A DNA stretch of 64,000 nucleotides from Desmodus rotundus. Its lineage: Eukaryota > Chordata > Mammalia > Chiroptera > Phyllostomidae. The notes beneath the pieces are model-generated. The model ran no database searches, was not told the origin of the DNA, and saw only the letters and a program-made list of their open reading frames with translations. The stretch is taken from contig NC_071392.1 in the NCBI RefSeq assembly GCF_022682495.2, positions 85,948,797 to 86,012,796 on the forward strand, written 5' to 3'. Every line of letters starts with the position of its first letter. Position 1 is the stretch's first letter. This document shows, in pieces, positions 21,236-33,920 of the stretch. A program made the translations under genes and the position numbers.

Positions 21236-22300
21236 CACTATGTGTGGTCTCCCTTACATAGACCTCTCCCCCAAATTCTTCCCATGTAAAACACCCCCCA
21301 CCCCACATCTGCCCCTGCCTAGAAATTAGCTGCACTGCCCCAAGGCTGAGGCCTTGCTGTCCTCGGATTTCCCTTTGCTGACATTTCTCTTGAGGCCGTG
21401 TGGATGGGAGCAGTAGTACAGATCATCTAAGATAGCAAACCTAAAAATAATTTCTCCTTAGCTCTGACATTCATCGCTGCTGCTGTTACTGTTCTGGCAG
21501 GTCTGCTTTGCTAATTGTGTGAGGCTCCATGGAGCACCCACAGGGTATCGGCTGGCCGGGCGCCCGGGACACCCGGATATGGCTGGAAGCCTTGCTGGGC
21601 TGGGGCCACAGACCTGCAGTTGGATTTCCACAGTGCAGAATAATTACAATTACCTGTCATGATGACGTTTTCTAAATCGATCGTTTCAGTAGTCAACAGA
21701 AGCACTTGTGAAGAGAGATGATGAATGAGGTGGGAGATCTGAGAGCAGACAGTCTGGCCCCGCCAGACCAATGGTCATGAATGGTCATGACCAGACCTCT
21801 GGCTCCCAGCCCCTGGACCCACCAGCATCCCTCATCCTGGCCGCCCGGCCTCTGACTGACAGCCATCCTGGACCTGTCCTCGGGCTAAGAGTTCAGGGCT
21901 GCTTATCCTGAAGAATGCACTTTGTACTCTAAGAACTGAACTTTCCCGTCTTCTCTGGAGACTTCTGGGTTTTTGCCTAGCTATGCTCCCAGCGTGAACA
22001 CTCTAAGACCCTTGAATAAATGTCTGTCATTTGTTCCTAGCCAAGGCTCCAGGCACTCTTGAGTTCCTTCAGCCTATGTCAGAGCCCAGCTTCTGCAGCG
22101 TCCTGGCAGCCTTTGGGTCCATTTGCATAGCAGCTGACAAGCATAATTGCCATAATGACTCTTTTTCCTGTGTCATCAGCCTTTTGTTTGATTTGGGACA
22201 GATAACTCAAAACTTACTAACATACATATATTTGTGTTATTATGTAATTCAAATTTAGATTTGTTTTCAGCCTTTGAATGAAGACTTATTTACCATTTTC

Positions 22301-22517
22301 GCCCTAGCTGGTGTAGCTCAGTGGATTGAGTGCAGGCTGGGAAACCACAGGTCGCCTGTTTGATTCCCACTCAGGTCACATGCCTGGGTTGCAGGCCAGG
22401 TCCCCAGTAAGGAGTGTGTGAGAGGCAACCACACACTGATGTTTCTCTCCCTCTCTTTCTCCTTTCCTTCCCCTCTCGTTAAAAAATAAATAAATAAATA
22501 AAATCTTAAAAAAATAC
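22301..22517 (+). mobile_element. VES-type bat SINE, well preserved
   Basis: Starts GCCCTAGCTGGTGTAGCTCA (tRNA A box) with a B box in the GTTTGATTCCCACTCAGG stretch, then CACATGCCTGGGTTGCAGGC, GTGAGAGGCAACCACACACT, a CTCTCCCTCTCTTTCTCC tract and an (AATA)n-rich tail with a T-rich stop for polymerase III. This is the clearest lineage marker in the window: this SINE type is known from yangochiropteran bats. Confidence 0.9.
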
Positions 22518-25500
22518 TTACTTCACATCTTCTTGCTATGTCATGCAAACTTACATGTTTTGGTGGCTTTGTTTCCTCATCAGTTTGATAATTTCTCTGC
22601 TCAGAGGAGCTAACTGTCACCTCTGAAGGACAGGTTTTACTGTGGGCTCCCTCTTCCAACCATTTATACTCTCAGCCTCCACCTGGGACAGGCGCCTCTT
22701 TTCTGGCGTGCTGCTCTTGTCCTGTTGGCCGCTGCCTCTCACACGATCAAGCAGTCTCCCAAGTTCTGGACAACTAAATTTGGCAAGAGAGCTGTCAAGG
22801 GCTTCTGAAAGTCTAAATAAAAGAAATCCTTTCCTGTTTCTTGTGGGCATCTTTGTGCCCTGAAGCCATTTAAACAGATGTGATAGGGAATGTTCCTTAC
22901 ACAGACATTCTTGCTTTACCCCCCTTACGGTGTTTCCTGGGATATTCAGTGAGCCCGTGTTATAAAACTGTGAAGCCCTTGATACTTCATGTCTTCTCAG
23001 GAGCACTTTTTAAAGTGATGGTTATTACATGGGCAATATTTTACGTCTCCAGCTCCGGGTCAGTAGTACCTTACCTTGGGTTTTGCATTTTGGGCAACAT
23101 TAGTTCTCCCGGTTTCCTGACAATCCAGAATTCCAACAATGTGTGTACTTGTGTGTTTACAGCCCCCTAAATAGTTGCTACCGTTCATTCTCTTTTCTTA
23201 AAATCAATCGTGGGATTGGGGCTTTGAGTGCAGTTTTGTCTTAGCCTCCTGCTCTCCTTTATTTTCATCTGAAGAGGAGCTTTGGCCTCACAGATCTAGG
23301 AGTCCTACCGACTTCCGAGCTTGCTCTCTGCCTTTGATAATTTTAAAGAAATCCTCAGCTGGAAAGAAGCAGCATCCATTTAAACTGATATCTCTGGCCC
23401 CGGCTTCTGCCAGAGGAAGAGGGATGCACTTCAAAAACAAGCGCTTGAATGGACACCATCAGCATTGCCTGGCATAGAGACTGTCCCAGTTCTGGGACTC
23501 TGAAGGTCCTCTTTGTCACGCATAATGCATGGTCATTGTACTGTCCCATTTTGAGAAGTATTCTAGGCCAGAGGGTCAGTCAGTGTATCTACCTGAGAAA
23601 GTATTAGCATCTTCGCTCTGCAGGGACACTAGTTCGTCTTCTGAATTTATTTTTTAAGATCAACTGTCGTTTTCCATGAAGTTAGTAGGTTTGAAGTACT
23701 GTTAATTTCTCAACTCCAGCTTATGTCACAAAGCAGGGAGAGGGTTCCCTCGAAAACCTCAAATGACCCTCCTAGTAAAAGATGCCTTTCTGTTTCTTGT
23801 TGGCCACAGACTGACAGCTGGGAAGTAAGGAATAGGGCAAGACAGCTGTTTGGGTGAGGGAATCAAGGCAATTCCAGTTCTGCCAGGGTGTTTTCATGAT
23901 TCATTAAACTGGGGGGAAAAAAAAACCCCAAAACCAAACCCACTGGTGAAAAACTGTACTGATCTCCTGGGCCAGCACCCAGCAGGAGAGGGCACACTGG
24001 TGTCTTCCGAGCTGCCTCAGAAAGCCGCTGGCTCATCAGGAAGCCCTTCACCAGTGAGAGCTGTGTGCATGGTTTTGGGTCAGGAGCCCTTCCCTGTGGG
24101 ATACTGTCTTCACCATCCTGCCACCTACCCCCACGTTTCCAGAATAGACTCCTGGGGTGCTGAGAAAAAGCAACTAATGACCAAATGAAATGAGATGGAG
24201 TGGACAGGGTTCAGTGGGCCCTGATGGTGGCCCAGGTCTCCTTCAAGGGTGGTGGCTACTACTGTGGTCGGTGTGGTTTAGGGCCTGGGGACCAGTGTTC
24301 TGGCCAGGAAGCAAGGACCAAATGGAGCCAGGGACAGTACTGGGACGGGAGGCTTTTCTGTGGCTGCATTTTTGTGTCTGGCGGAGATAAGTGATAGCCT
24401 CGGCCATCACTTCACGGATGTTGTCTGTTCTGCCAGTACCGAGGGAGAGATGACACTTTCCTCAATTCCCTTCTACCCAACATTCTATAGAAACAACACA
24501 CTGCATGCCTAGGAGAAGCTCTGTTCACCCAAGGAGAAGACCGAACCGTCTCACCTTTTTGGTTGGAAAAGTTGAGGCAGAAGAGACACACTTGGGCAAA
24601 GATATTGAATAAAAATAGCAACTGAACCTAAAAGTTCTAGCATCTGTATCTGCCTCATTTGCCTCACACCGTACCCCACCTAGTGCACCCCAGACTAAAG
24701 GATTCCATAAGTGAGAGTACCTTGAACACCATGTGCCCCACGATTTGCTGATGCGGGGTACCAGGTCCAACCACAGGAGGGCAGAAGAAATGCTTCTCTC
24801 AGAGGCAGTTAGCTCTGTGGGCAAACCTCATTGGGGAGTGTGTTCTTGCCTCATTTCCATGCTCCAGTCTTGGTATTTCCTTCCCTGCCCATGCACCCTG
24901 TAAACGTCAGGCTTCTCCTTACCTGGGAGCAGACTGAGGGATGGTGGGAGGTAGGTGGAGAGGAGACTCAGATCCTGGTGCCTGGAGGGTAGAAACGTCA
25001 CTGGCAAAATGAAAAAGGGCATGCAGGAGAGTGTCAGTGGGCAGTTGTAGAGGTGGTGGAGGGCCTGAAATGAGAAGAGCTAGAGATGGGGAGGCCCGGT
25101 GGAGAGTGGGGCAGAGACCACGCCAAGGGTGCTTCTGCAGCAGTTTCTGGCTGGCAGTGGCCGGCCGGTATTATAACCTTAGCTTGCTGCACGTCCCTGG
25201 AGAGGTCGGGAGAGAGGAGAGCAGCCTACTAGTCCTGCTTTTCCTTCCACAGGGAGGATGGGCAAGAGCAAAGGCACCTGTGATTAGTGTGCTCACTAAG
25301 CAACCCTCTCAGGCTGGGAAACCTAGCTGGGACTTGGCACATGTCCAGTGACTCTCCTGCTGTCCAAGGAGAAGCAGCTATTCCCATCTCACATGGCCAC
25401 TGTCCAGAAGCTGTCTGCCCCACTGGCGCTGCACTCTTTCCCCAGAGTGCTCGTGGCTCCTCTCTCATCATAGCAACTCTCCCCTCTGTGTCCTGCACTG

Positions 25501-25799
25501 AAGTGTCAGTTGCCCAAGAGGTCTTAGACGGCTGAATTTGTCCAATGGCTAGAGCAGGGAGCTGGCTGGTGAGGTGCACGAATGAGTCTCCTTTCTAACT
25601 CTCGCGTGTGTGCCAAACCCAGGGAACTGCATTGGGAAGCCTCCACCAAGGGATACTCCTGAGCCTGGAGTGTAAACCAGATGACTCCTGCCAGGGTCCT
25701 CTAAGTTTGGCGGCTGAAGACTTGGTCTTGAGTGTTTAGTTAGTATCCTGCACATTTGCGTGTATAGGCACACCAGCATTGTAGGGCTGTGAGGTCATC
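22518..25799. other. Intergenic sequence, nothing recognised
   Basis: No open frame here has a recognisable domain and no clear repeat stood out, apart from short A-rich runs such as 23,915-23,928. Confidence 0.4.
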
Positions 25800-26950
25800 T
25801 GTTCTAATCCACTTGCTCATTCATTTATTTATTGATTCAACAATTTCATATTTATTGTGTACCTACTATGTGCCAGGCTCAGATCTCAGTCCTCGGGTAT
25901 ATAACTCAGGTGGCAAAACAGACCAAAAAAGAATCCTGCCCTCATGGAGCTTACATTCTAGGAAGAAGAAAGACACAAGACCCAAGTTAAGTAAATTGTA
26001 TAGTAGATTTGAGAGTGATAAGTCCAGTGGAGAAAAATTAAGAAGGACAGGAAATGTGAGGAGGTCACAGGCAGTTTTAAATAGGGTGCGTGAGGACACC
26101 TGTAGAGGAAAGGTGGTATTTGATGCAAAACTTGAAGGAGGTAAAGAAGAGAGTCCTGTGGGTATCTGGGGGAAGAGCATTCCAGGCAGAAGCATTATGC
26201 AGGCAGAGGCCCTGAGTGGGGAGCAGGCCTGGCGTGTTTGAGGCCCAGGGAGGAGGCCAGTGTGGCTGGAGTGGAGGAAGGACAGAAGAGCAGTAGGTGA
26301 GGGCAGAAAAGTGGAGTGTGGCCAGCAGGGGGCGCCATGCAGGTGGAGTGTGAGAACTTTGCTTGTATTCTGTGTAGGATGGGGAGCCGCTGGAGAGGTG
26401 GAGGACTGGGATGCTATGGAAGGACCACTCTGGCTGCTGCATTGGAACAGACTGTAGGAGACCAGGGTGAGGGAGAATATGGTGCATCAGATTAGCAGCA
26501 GAAGTGAGACTGGTTGGATTCTGCACATACTTTAAATGTGGAGCCCGCAGAACCTCCTGATGGATTGAATATGGGGTGTGAAAGAGAGGACCCAGAATGA
26601 CTTTATTTTTTGCCTGAGCAACAGGAAGGCTAGAGGTGTTGGTGTCTGAGATGAGGCCTCAGCTGGAGCAAGCTGGGGAAGGAGAAGTTGTCAGAAGTTC
26701 AGTGTGGGGCATTTCAGTTTGGGACATCAATCAGCTGTCCAGATTGGTCCTCCTGATTGACACTTGGACAGGTGATCTGCAGGTCACAGACACGATCCAT
26801 GTTAGGGATAAAATTCTGAAGGTATGTATTGTAGGTGATATTTAAAGTCATGAAGCTGATGGAGAGATCATGGTGGGAATGAATATAGTTGGAGGAAGGA
26901 AAGGGCCTGCACACGGATCCCAGTGGTACCTGAGTAAGGAGTTTCGTTCA
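25800..26950 (-). repeat. LINE-2 (L2) 3' region, about 1.1 kb
   Basis: A long reverse-orientation L2 match: TTATTGTGTACCTACTATGT, GTGCCAGGCTCAGATCTCAG, CTGCCCTCATGGAGCTTACA, GGGGGAAGAGCATTCCAGGC, GGAGGCCAGTGTGGCTGGAG, GGACCACTCTGGCTGCTGCA and GATTGAATATGGGGTGTGAA, all in consensus order. It is long for a relic of this age. Noncoding. Confidence 0.8.
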
Positions 26951-27459
26951 TACAGAAGGGGAGTCTGGGGGGAGTCTGCAGTCTGTGTCTCCCAGCTGAC
27001 TAAACCACATACCTGTGTTCTGCCTCTCTCCCAATTTGCACATCTCCACCATCGTAGAATATTTACATGGAAAATGAGTCCGTGATATGTTAGGATGACT
27101 TCCCCTACTGATAATAAAAAGTTATTCAACCCCTACACAATTCTGCTACAGACCATGTAGAATGTAGAATCGTGGTCAGGTGGGAAACAGGGTCTGACTG
27201 TTCCCATGGCTCCTTCCTCATAAAGTGGGAGGAGCTACAGCAGAGGCTGAAGTGAGGGCAGGGCCTAAACCCCATGGAGAAGGCAGGAGTTGGAAACAAA
27301 ATTCTGGGTTCTAAAATTCTAGGTTCTAATTCCAAATCTGCTTTTTATTTCTTATGTGTTGTTTAGAAAGTCATATACCTTGTCTGAGCCTTAGTTGCCA
27401 TACTGAAATGTAAGAATAATACCACCTGTGTCTAATTGGCAGCTATTGTTTTGGCATTT

Positions 27460-28220
27460 TATTTCTAACAGCTTTATTGAGGTATAATTGAAATACAAAG
27501 AACTGCATACACTCAATGTGCACAATTTGATTAATTCAGACCCATGCAAACACTCAGGATGCCATCACCACGGCTGAGGGAATGGGCACGTCCAGTGCCT
27601 CCCAGAGGTTTCCTTGGGTCCATCAGCCCCCCTCCCCGCCTCTCTCAAGAAGACATCCTCTTTCTTAATGATGCTGCAGTGCGCAATGCAGTATTGTTAT
27701 CCACAGGCACGATGTTGTACAGCAGACTCTAGAATTCAGTCATTCATCATAACTGAGATTTTGTCCCCTGTGAGTAGCAACTCCCTGGTCCCCAGCCCTC
27801 AGCCCCTGGCACCCACTCCTGCAGTCTCTTCTTCTGTGAGATTGACTGCTTAGATTCCTCATCTGTGTGGAATTAAAGTGATGTCTCTCCCATCTTAAAG
27901 AAAAGCGTTCCTGATCCCAGTTTTTCACCTAGCTCCCATTTTTATGCAGTTGAAAAAACGTGAGCTGTCTTTGCTGTCTGTACTTCCTCTCCTTGCATTT
28001 TTCTATTTATTTTATATCCTCCCCAATTTGTAAAAGCACTTTATGGAGATATAATTGACATGTAAAATGCTGTTTTGAGATTTTCACTTTTGGAAAGATT
28101 TTGCCAGTTCTAAAGTGCTACGTAAATGTCACGTGCGTAGAAGATCCATAGTCAACATGTTTTCCAACACAGCACTCTACTGCGCCTTTCCCTGGCTCCG
28201 AGCTTTCAGAGGTAGGCTGC
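27460..28220 (-). repeat. L1M 3' UTR fragments
   Basis: AACAGCTTTATTGAGGTATA, ATTGAAATACAAAGAACTGC and CAATGTGCACAATTTGATTA are typical reverse-orientation L1M 3' sequence. A second related start (ACTTTATGGAGATATAATTG) occurs near 28,040, suggesting two insertions or an internal rearrangement. Confidence 0.65.
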
Positions 28221-28839
28221 CCTGGCATTCTCGCCCTTTTCGTGCGCATACCTTCCCCGATAGGTAAGAAGCAATCGGGAAGGGACTGGGTCTGGGCTCC
28301 TCAGTGATCCGTGGACTCCGGACGAGATGGTATCGTCAACAAACAGCCGCGTAGCCACGGTTCAGAATTTTGGAAATGGTGCCAGGAGGATCTTGGACAC
28401 AATCTTCAGGGTGCATCGGCCCGGACCTGCAGCAAAATGTACTAGAGGCAGGAGTTGGGAGTTTTACGCCTCGTGTATTTCTTGGCTGGGGTCTGGCTTT
28501 ATTGAAAGAGTTGTGTCAACACAGGGAAGTGTCTGCTTGGCGGAGGGATTGCTCAGGTTGGCGGTGCCTCTCTCCCCTCTTGGAGAGTTGGTGCGAGTTT
28601 GCTCAGATGCGGAATCAGGTGGAATCTGTGTGTGCACGGAGACTGGAAATATTTACATCCTGCCCACAGTCGTGAGCCATGTGTCACCGGATTGCACGTG
28701 GCCTTGTGGGACCCCTGCTTAGGTTTACCACTCCTGTCCGACTGTAGCAGCGAAGAGGCTGCTTAAGTTGTTGGGTTTGACCAGTATCTGTGGCTCTGGT
28801 TATAAGGAGGAAAAGCTCATTCCTTTGGGGTCTTTGTAC
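28221..28839. other. Spacer, nothing recognised
   Basis: A 131-codon frame at 28,327-28,722 overlaps other open frames and lacks a recognisable domain. No repeat was identified. Confidence 0.35.
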
Positions 28840-30700
28840 ACGTTGGGTAAATTTATAGAAAATAGATGATAGAAAACAGACAGAGTAAACCTATAGTATC
28901 AATGATGAATGAAATTACAGTGATACACAAAGGAAGTAGGGCATAGAACAGAAACCAACCAGAGTATAAGCACAATCTTAAGTTGACTCTCTGGAAATTC
29001 TAGGAATATGGGTACATATTTGGAATTCTCATCAAAGAAACATTAGGAAAGATAGAATTGAAAAAAGGAAAACACAGAAATTAAAATAGATGTAGTAGAG
29101 ATTAGAAATAATAGAAGAATATTATTAGAAGTACTTATGGATATAATACACGTATCTGAAAGTGAACATCTAATTGGCCTAAGAAGAAACTTTTTACCCA
29201 AGAAAACTTGGATAAAATTGTAATCATTAGTAGATGGAATTGCAACCAAAAAGATAACCTTTCTGCCCTTTGCATCACATCATGGAAAACAATTTTACAA
29301 GTGGACTTTACCCAAGTTTCAAGAGACATGTCATCCCCATTTATTAGTAAGTTTTTCCAAAAAATAAAAAAAAGAAAAGCTGCCCAACTAATTTTATGAG
29401 ACTTATAAAGAAGATTATGTGAAAAGTACACACTAATCTAATGGATGACAGCATCTTTTAATGTTTTCCAAAGTAATTTAACTTTTTAAAAAACAGCATA
29501 TTTTTACCAAGTGACAATGTTCCCAGAAATACAGAGATGATTCAATCTCAGAAAATGCACGAATTCACTATCACATTAGGTGACTGGAGGAAAACAGAAT
29601 AATCTCAATATAAATGGAGAAAAATGATGACACTTGTTAGAAATAGAGGACTTTGTAACCTCAGAAAGCCTGTATGCAAAAATTCTACAACAAATGACGT
29701 ACTTAGTGGATAAATCTGAGGCACTACTTCTAAAGTCACAAGCAAGAAGCATGTGCTTGGTGTAAATGACACTTATCATAGTCCTAGTGATTCTAGCTGA
29801 AACCAAAGGAAAGAAAATAATAATTGTTTGCTCATGATATGATCATTTACATTTAAAATCCAAGAGAATTGTTCAGCAAATTAGTCACACTAATAAGAAA
29901 GCTCAGCAAGATTTCCCAATATAAGATGAGCATATAAAAGTAAATAAGATTCCTCTGTACCAGCAACAATCGTTAAAAATATAATGAAAATAAGATAGCG
30001 TTACAGTAGGAACACATGCCATGAAATATGGAATGAATTTAACAAACTGTGTAAGAGCTTTATAAGGAAAGCTATTAAACTCTAGTAAAGGACGAGAAAT
30101 AAAACCCAAATAAATGTAAAAATATACCATGTTCATGAATGACTTTTCCTTATGAAAACGTCAGTTTTCTCTCAATTTTGGGATCAGTGAAATGAGTGGT
30201 CAATAATTACAACAGGAATCATGAGGCCAATTGGCATATCAGTTTTGAAGTATATATGGAAAAATAGAAGCCCCCAAACAGCTAATAAAAGTAAAACTTT
30301 TGAACTAAGGTGATGAGAAGATGAGTAACTCTCCGAGATATTGAGATACATGCAAAGCAATAATTAGTAAAATAATGACATTTGTGTAAGAAAGCTGGCA
30401 TAAGGTACAGGATCGACAGTTCAGAAACAGATCTGTATTTTTATGTGAACATGGAAAATGACAGTGATTGCATCATGAATCAATGAGAAGTAATTTAAAA
30501 ACAAATGTTTTCAGGGAAGTAGGCTCATTAGATGGGGGGAAGTGAACTAGTTGCTCCACATATACCCAAAGATGTAAAATATACAACCTGTAAGAGAAAA
30601 GTGATGGATTTGAGTACATTAAAAATAAACATTTTGGTTAACAGAGGACAATATAAGTAGAAATAATAGTGCAGGAAGTGATACTTGCATCATTAATAAC
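28840..30700 (+). mobile_element. Ancient L1M, decayed ORF2 region
   Basis: AT-rich sequence that follows the order of L1 ORF2 in plus orientation: TTTGCTCATGATATGATCAT (remnant of the reverse-transcriptase FADD region), AATAAGATTCCTCTGTACCA, ATATACCATGTTCATGAATG, CAGAAACAGATCTGTATTTT and TTTGAGTACATTAAAAATAA. Every frame is broken many times. Confidence 0.7.
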
Positions 30701-32009
30701 AAAGAATCAGGAGTCACAGAAGGAGACAGTACTAATTAATTAAAGAATGAGAAGAAATACGGACAAAGCTATGAAGTTGTTCACGAAGAGGCATTTGAAA
30801 GAGATTCTCAGCATCATTTTCAGTCGCAGGTGAGTAACATTGAAACAACCATGGGATCTTTCTCCCTTTTTTTCCTCTAATGTCACCGCTGTGATGTGGA
30901 TACTCGGCCTTTACTTTAACCATTTCTTCACATATGCCAAAGGATCTAGTTGTCTTTCATCAGAAACAAAAGCAAAAGTGCCGTGTTTCTCAAGAGATTA
31001 AAAAAAAGCAAAGAAAGCACTCATCAGATGAGGCATGACTACAAGAAAAGACTTGGGAGAGGAGCCAAGCAGGGCCTGCATGCAGGTGGCACAGACCGGC
31101 TCCCGAGTTTACCTTGCATCGATTCCAGCTTCTTTACCACGCTGTGCTGAGCCAGGGGTTAATACCTTCCATGGTAACTCTGTGCAGTTTGTTGGGAGAC
31201 ATACCCCCTGACGTTTCTGCTCCTTGTGTTCTGAAGTTCAGTGTTAAATAGAGGCGACACCTTTTGAACTATTGTTGTGTTTCAGTTTGTGACTTTGAGG
31301 CTACGCCTTCCACCTCAGCCAGATGGTTGAACACCTTCAGCATCCCACCTGACGCTTCCAATACGAAAACAACTAGGAAGTGAAACAAGGACCAGGGATC
31401 AAACCCCACAACATAGGTATGTGCCCTGTCTGGGAGTTGAACCCATGACCTTTGTGTCCATGGGAGGGCACTCCAACCAACCGAGCCACACCATCCAGGG
31501 CTACTTTTACCGTCTTTGATGATCTATCATAATCAAGACTGAGCAATGTGGGGATGGGGGCAACATTTCCAACCTCCTTGAAGTCATATAATTAGTTCCT
31601 TGAATGAAGCAATACCGCTAACCTCATCCCTGATTTTTCTGTCCAAATTCTGCATTTTTAGTGACTTTACCACTTACATTATAACATACTAACCATACTT
31701 TCCATCCTTGACTATTTCCACCCCTTTTCTTGATTAGTAGCAAGGAGATGCTTCAGCTTCATGACCAAGTGCCAACCCCCCTCTAAAATGCCATCTACCA
31801 AATCCTTTAACTAGTGTGCCCTTCTTTGTGTAGTGTGAGTGCTACTTACTCTAATTTCACCCCTTCTACAGGCTTCCTTTCTGACCAGACACCTACCAAC
31901 TTCAAGTGAGTTCCCACAGATGCTTAATAATAACTGTTCCTCTGCTGGTGAAATTGTCATAGCATCTCTTCCAGCCAACCTTCTTCTGTTTTTCTCCAGC
32001 TTACTTCCA
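30701..32009. other. Spacer between the L1M relic and HAL1 copy 2
   Basis: No gene recognised. Includes the VES head at 31,385-31,502. The sequence on both sides of HAL1 copy 2 (before 32,010 and after 33,920) is the split host sequence. Confidence 0.4.
31385..31502 (-). mobile_element. VES-type SINE fragment, head only
   Basis: The reverse complement of a tRNA-derived SINE head: GGGAGTTGAACCCATGACCT (B box), CAACCAACCGAGCCACACCA (A box) and ATCCAGGGC at the 5' end. Lacks the pyrimidine-rich half. Confidence 0.65.
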
Positions 32010-32023
32010 CTCCCTTCATTCTT

Positions 32024-33906
32024 TTTTTTTTTGATATATTTATTGATTATGCTATTACAGTTGTCCCATTTCCCCCCGTTCACTCAACTGCATCCTGCCC
32101 CCCCTATAGTTCATGTCCATGGGTCATACTTATAAGTTCTTTGGCTTCTACATTTCCTACACTATTCTTACCCTCCCCCTGTCTATTTTCCACCTATCAT
32201 TTATGCTATTTATTCTCTGTACCTTTCCCCCTTTCTCTCCCCCTCCCAATCCCCTATTGATAACCCTCCATGTGATCTCCATTTCTGTGGTTCTGTTTCT
32301 GTTCTAGATGTTTGCTTAGTTTTCTTTTGTTTTGGTTTTAGGTGTGGTTGTTAGTAACTGTGAGTTTGCTGTCATTTTTACTGTTCCTATGTTTTATCTT
32401 CTTTTTCTTAGATAAGTCCCTTCAACATTTCATATAATAATGGCTTGGTGATAATGAACTCCTTTAACTTGACCTTATCTGAGAAGCACTTTATCTGCCC
32501 TTCCATTCTAAATGATAGCTTTGCTGGATACAGTAGTCTTGGATGCAGGTCCTTACCTTTCATGACTTGGAATACTTCTTGCCAGCCCCTTCTTGCCTGT
32601 AAGGTCTTTTGGAGAAATCAGCTGACAGTCTTATGGGAAGTCCTTTGTAGGTAACTGTGTCCTTTTCTCTTGCTGCTTCTAAGATTCTCTCCTGTTTAAT
32701 CTTAGGTAATGTAATTATGATGTGCCTTGGTGTGTTCCTCCTTGGGTCCAGCTTCTTTGGGACTCTCTGAGCTTCCTGGACTTCCTGGAAGTCTATTTCC
32801 TTTGCCAGATGAGGGAAGTTCTCCTTCATTATTTGTTCAAATAAGTTTTCAAGTTTTTGTTCTTCCTCTTCTCCTTCTGGCACCCCTATAATTCGGATGT
32901 TGGAACGTTTAAAGGTGTCCTGGAGGTTCCTAAGCCTCTCCTCATTTTTCCAAATTCTTGTTTCTTCATTCTTTTCTGGTTGGATGTTTCTTTCTTCCTT
33001 CTGGTCCACACAGTTGATTTGAGTCCCAGTTTCCTTCGCATCACTATTGGTTCCCTGTACATTTTCCTTTGTTTCTCTTGGCATAGGCTTCACTTTTCAT
33101 CTGGTTTTCGAACAAACTCAACCAATTCTGTGAGCGTCTTGATAACCAGTGTTTTGAACTGTGCATCCGATAGGTTGGCTATCTCTTCCTCACTTAGGTG
33201 TATTTTTTCTGGAGCTTTGAAGTGTTCTGTCATTTGGGCCTTTTTTTTGTCTTGGCGCTTCTGTTACTTAAAGGGGCGGAGCCTTAGGTGTTCCCTGGGG
33301 CGGGGTAACGCTGGTTACTGCTGGATGATGCTGAACGTGGGGGAGGGGCCGACAGGGAGCAATGGCCGCTTGCTCCACTCTCCACCGGATTACAGTCACT
33401 CCCTCAGCTACCCACAATCAAACTGGGCCCCTTTGGTGCTGGTTCCCGAGTGGGTGGGCTTGCGCATGCCCTAGGCCCCTGTGGGTCTCTCCAACGACCT
33501 CTCCTGTAAGGCTGGGAGTCTCTCCTGCTGCCACCCCAACCCCCATGGTTGCTTTCAATCAGAGGACTGAGGCTTTATTTCCCCGTGCTGGAGCCCTGGG
33601 TTATGCGGTCTGTTTCACTCCCCACTGTTCTTCCCAGTTTATCTGTGCGCGAGTGTGGGGCCGCAGTGTCTGGCAGTGGTCGGGCTGCCTGCCCTGTTGG
33701 TCCCACACTCCACCAGTCTCAGTCCCGCCATGGCCAGGCCAGTCCTCTCCGCGCCAGCTGTCCATCTCCGCCCCTCCTTCCGGTCTGGATGTGTGTTTCT
33801 TTTTTATCTACTTGGTGTCGGACTTCCTTGCCGTTCGATTTTCTGTCAGTTCTGGTTGTGCGAGGAGGCGCAGTGTGTCTACCTGCGCCACCATCTTGGT
33901 TCGTTG
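32024..33906 (-). mobile_element. HAL1 (half-L1) non-LTR retrotransposon, full length, copy 2
   Basis: Reverse-orientation relative of the element at 8,475-10,460. Its poly(A) appears as poly(T) at about 32,024-32,032 and its 5' end (AACCAAGATGGTGGCGCAGG) is near 33,900. It is flanked by 14-bp target-site duplications, CTCCCTTCATTCTT at 32,010-32,023 and 33,907-33,920. Protein segments are the same as in copy 1 over about 166 residues. It is about 100 bp shorter because the 5' UTR has one instead of two copies of a repeat unit. Like copy 1 it has no ORF2. Confidence 0.9.
32560..33093 (-). pseudogene. HAL1 ORF1p-like frame, truncated by a one-base deletion
   Basis: Same ORF1p RRM region as in copy 1. 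A single-base loss after ADFSK (CCAAAAGACC here versus CCAAAGAGACC in copy 1) shifts the frame, so the C-terminal domain is lost; it ends after 177 codons. The N-terminal 47-codon segment in the other frame is at 33,090-33,233, as in copy 1. Confidence 0.8.
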
Positions 33907-33920
33907 CTCCCTTCATTCTT

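Larger units (their letters stand above)
18751..22300. other. Intergenic sequence upstream of OR10AC1
   Basis: No coding gene recognised. It should contain the OR10AC1 promoter and first noncoding exon, but neither is identifiable by eye. It includes a VES SINE at 19,312-19,580 and a MIR at 21,030-21,235. A 182-codon frame at 20,034-20,582 has no recognisable domain. Confidence 0.5.

Noticed and set aside
22301..22380. Possible tRNA gene (A- and B-box-like sequence)
   Set aside because: It is the head of a VES SINE, with the pyrimidine tract and A-rich tail attached; it does not fold as a full tRNA cloverleaf by inspection.
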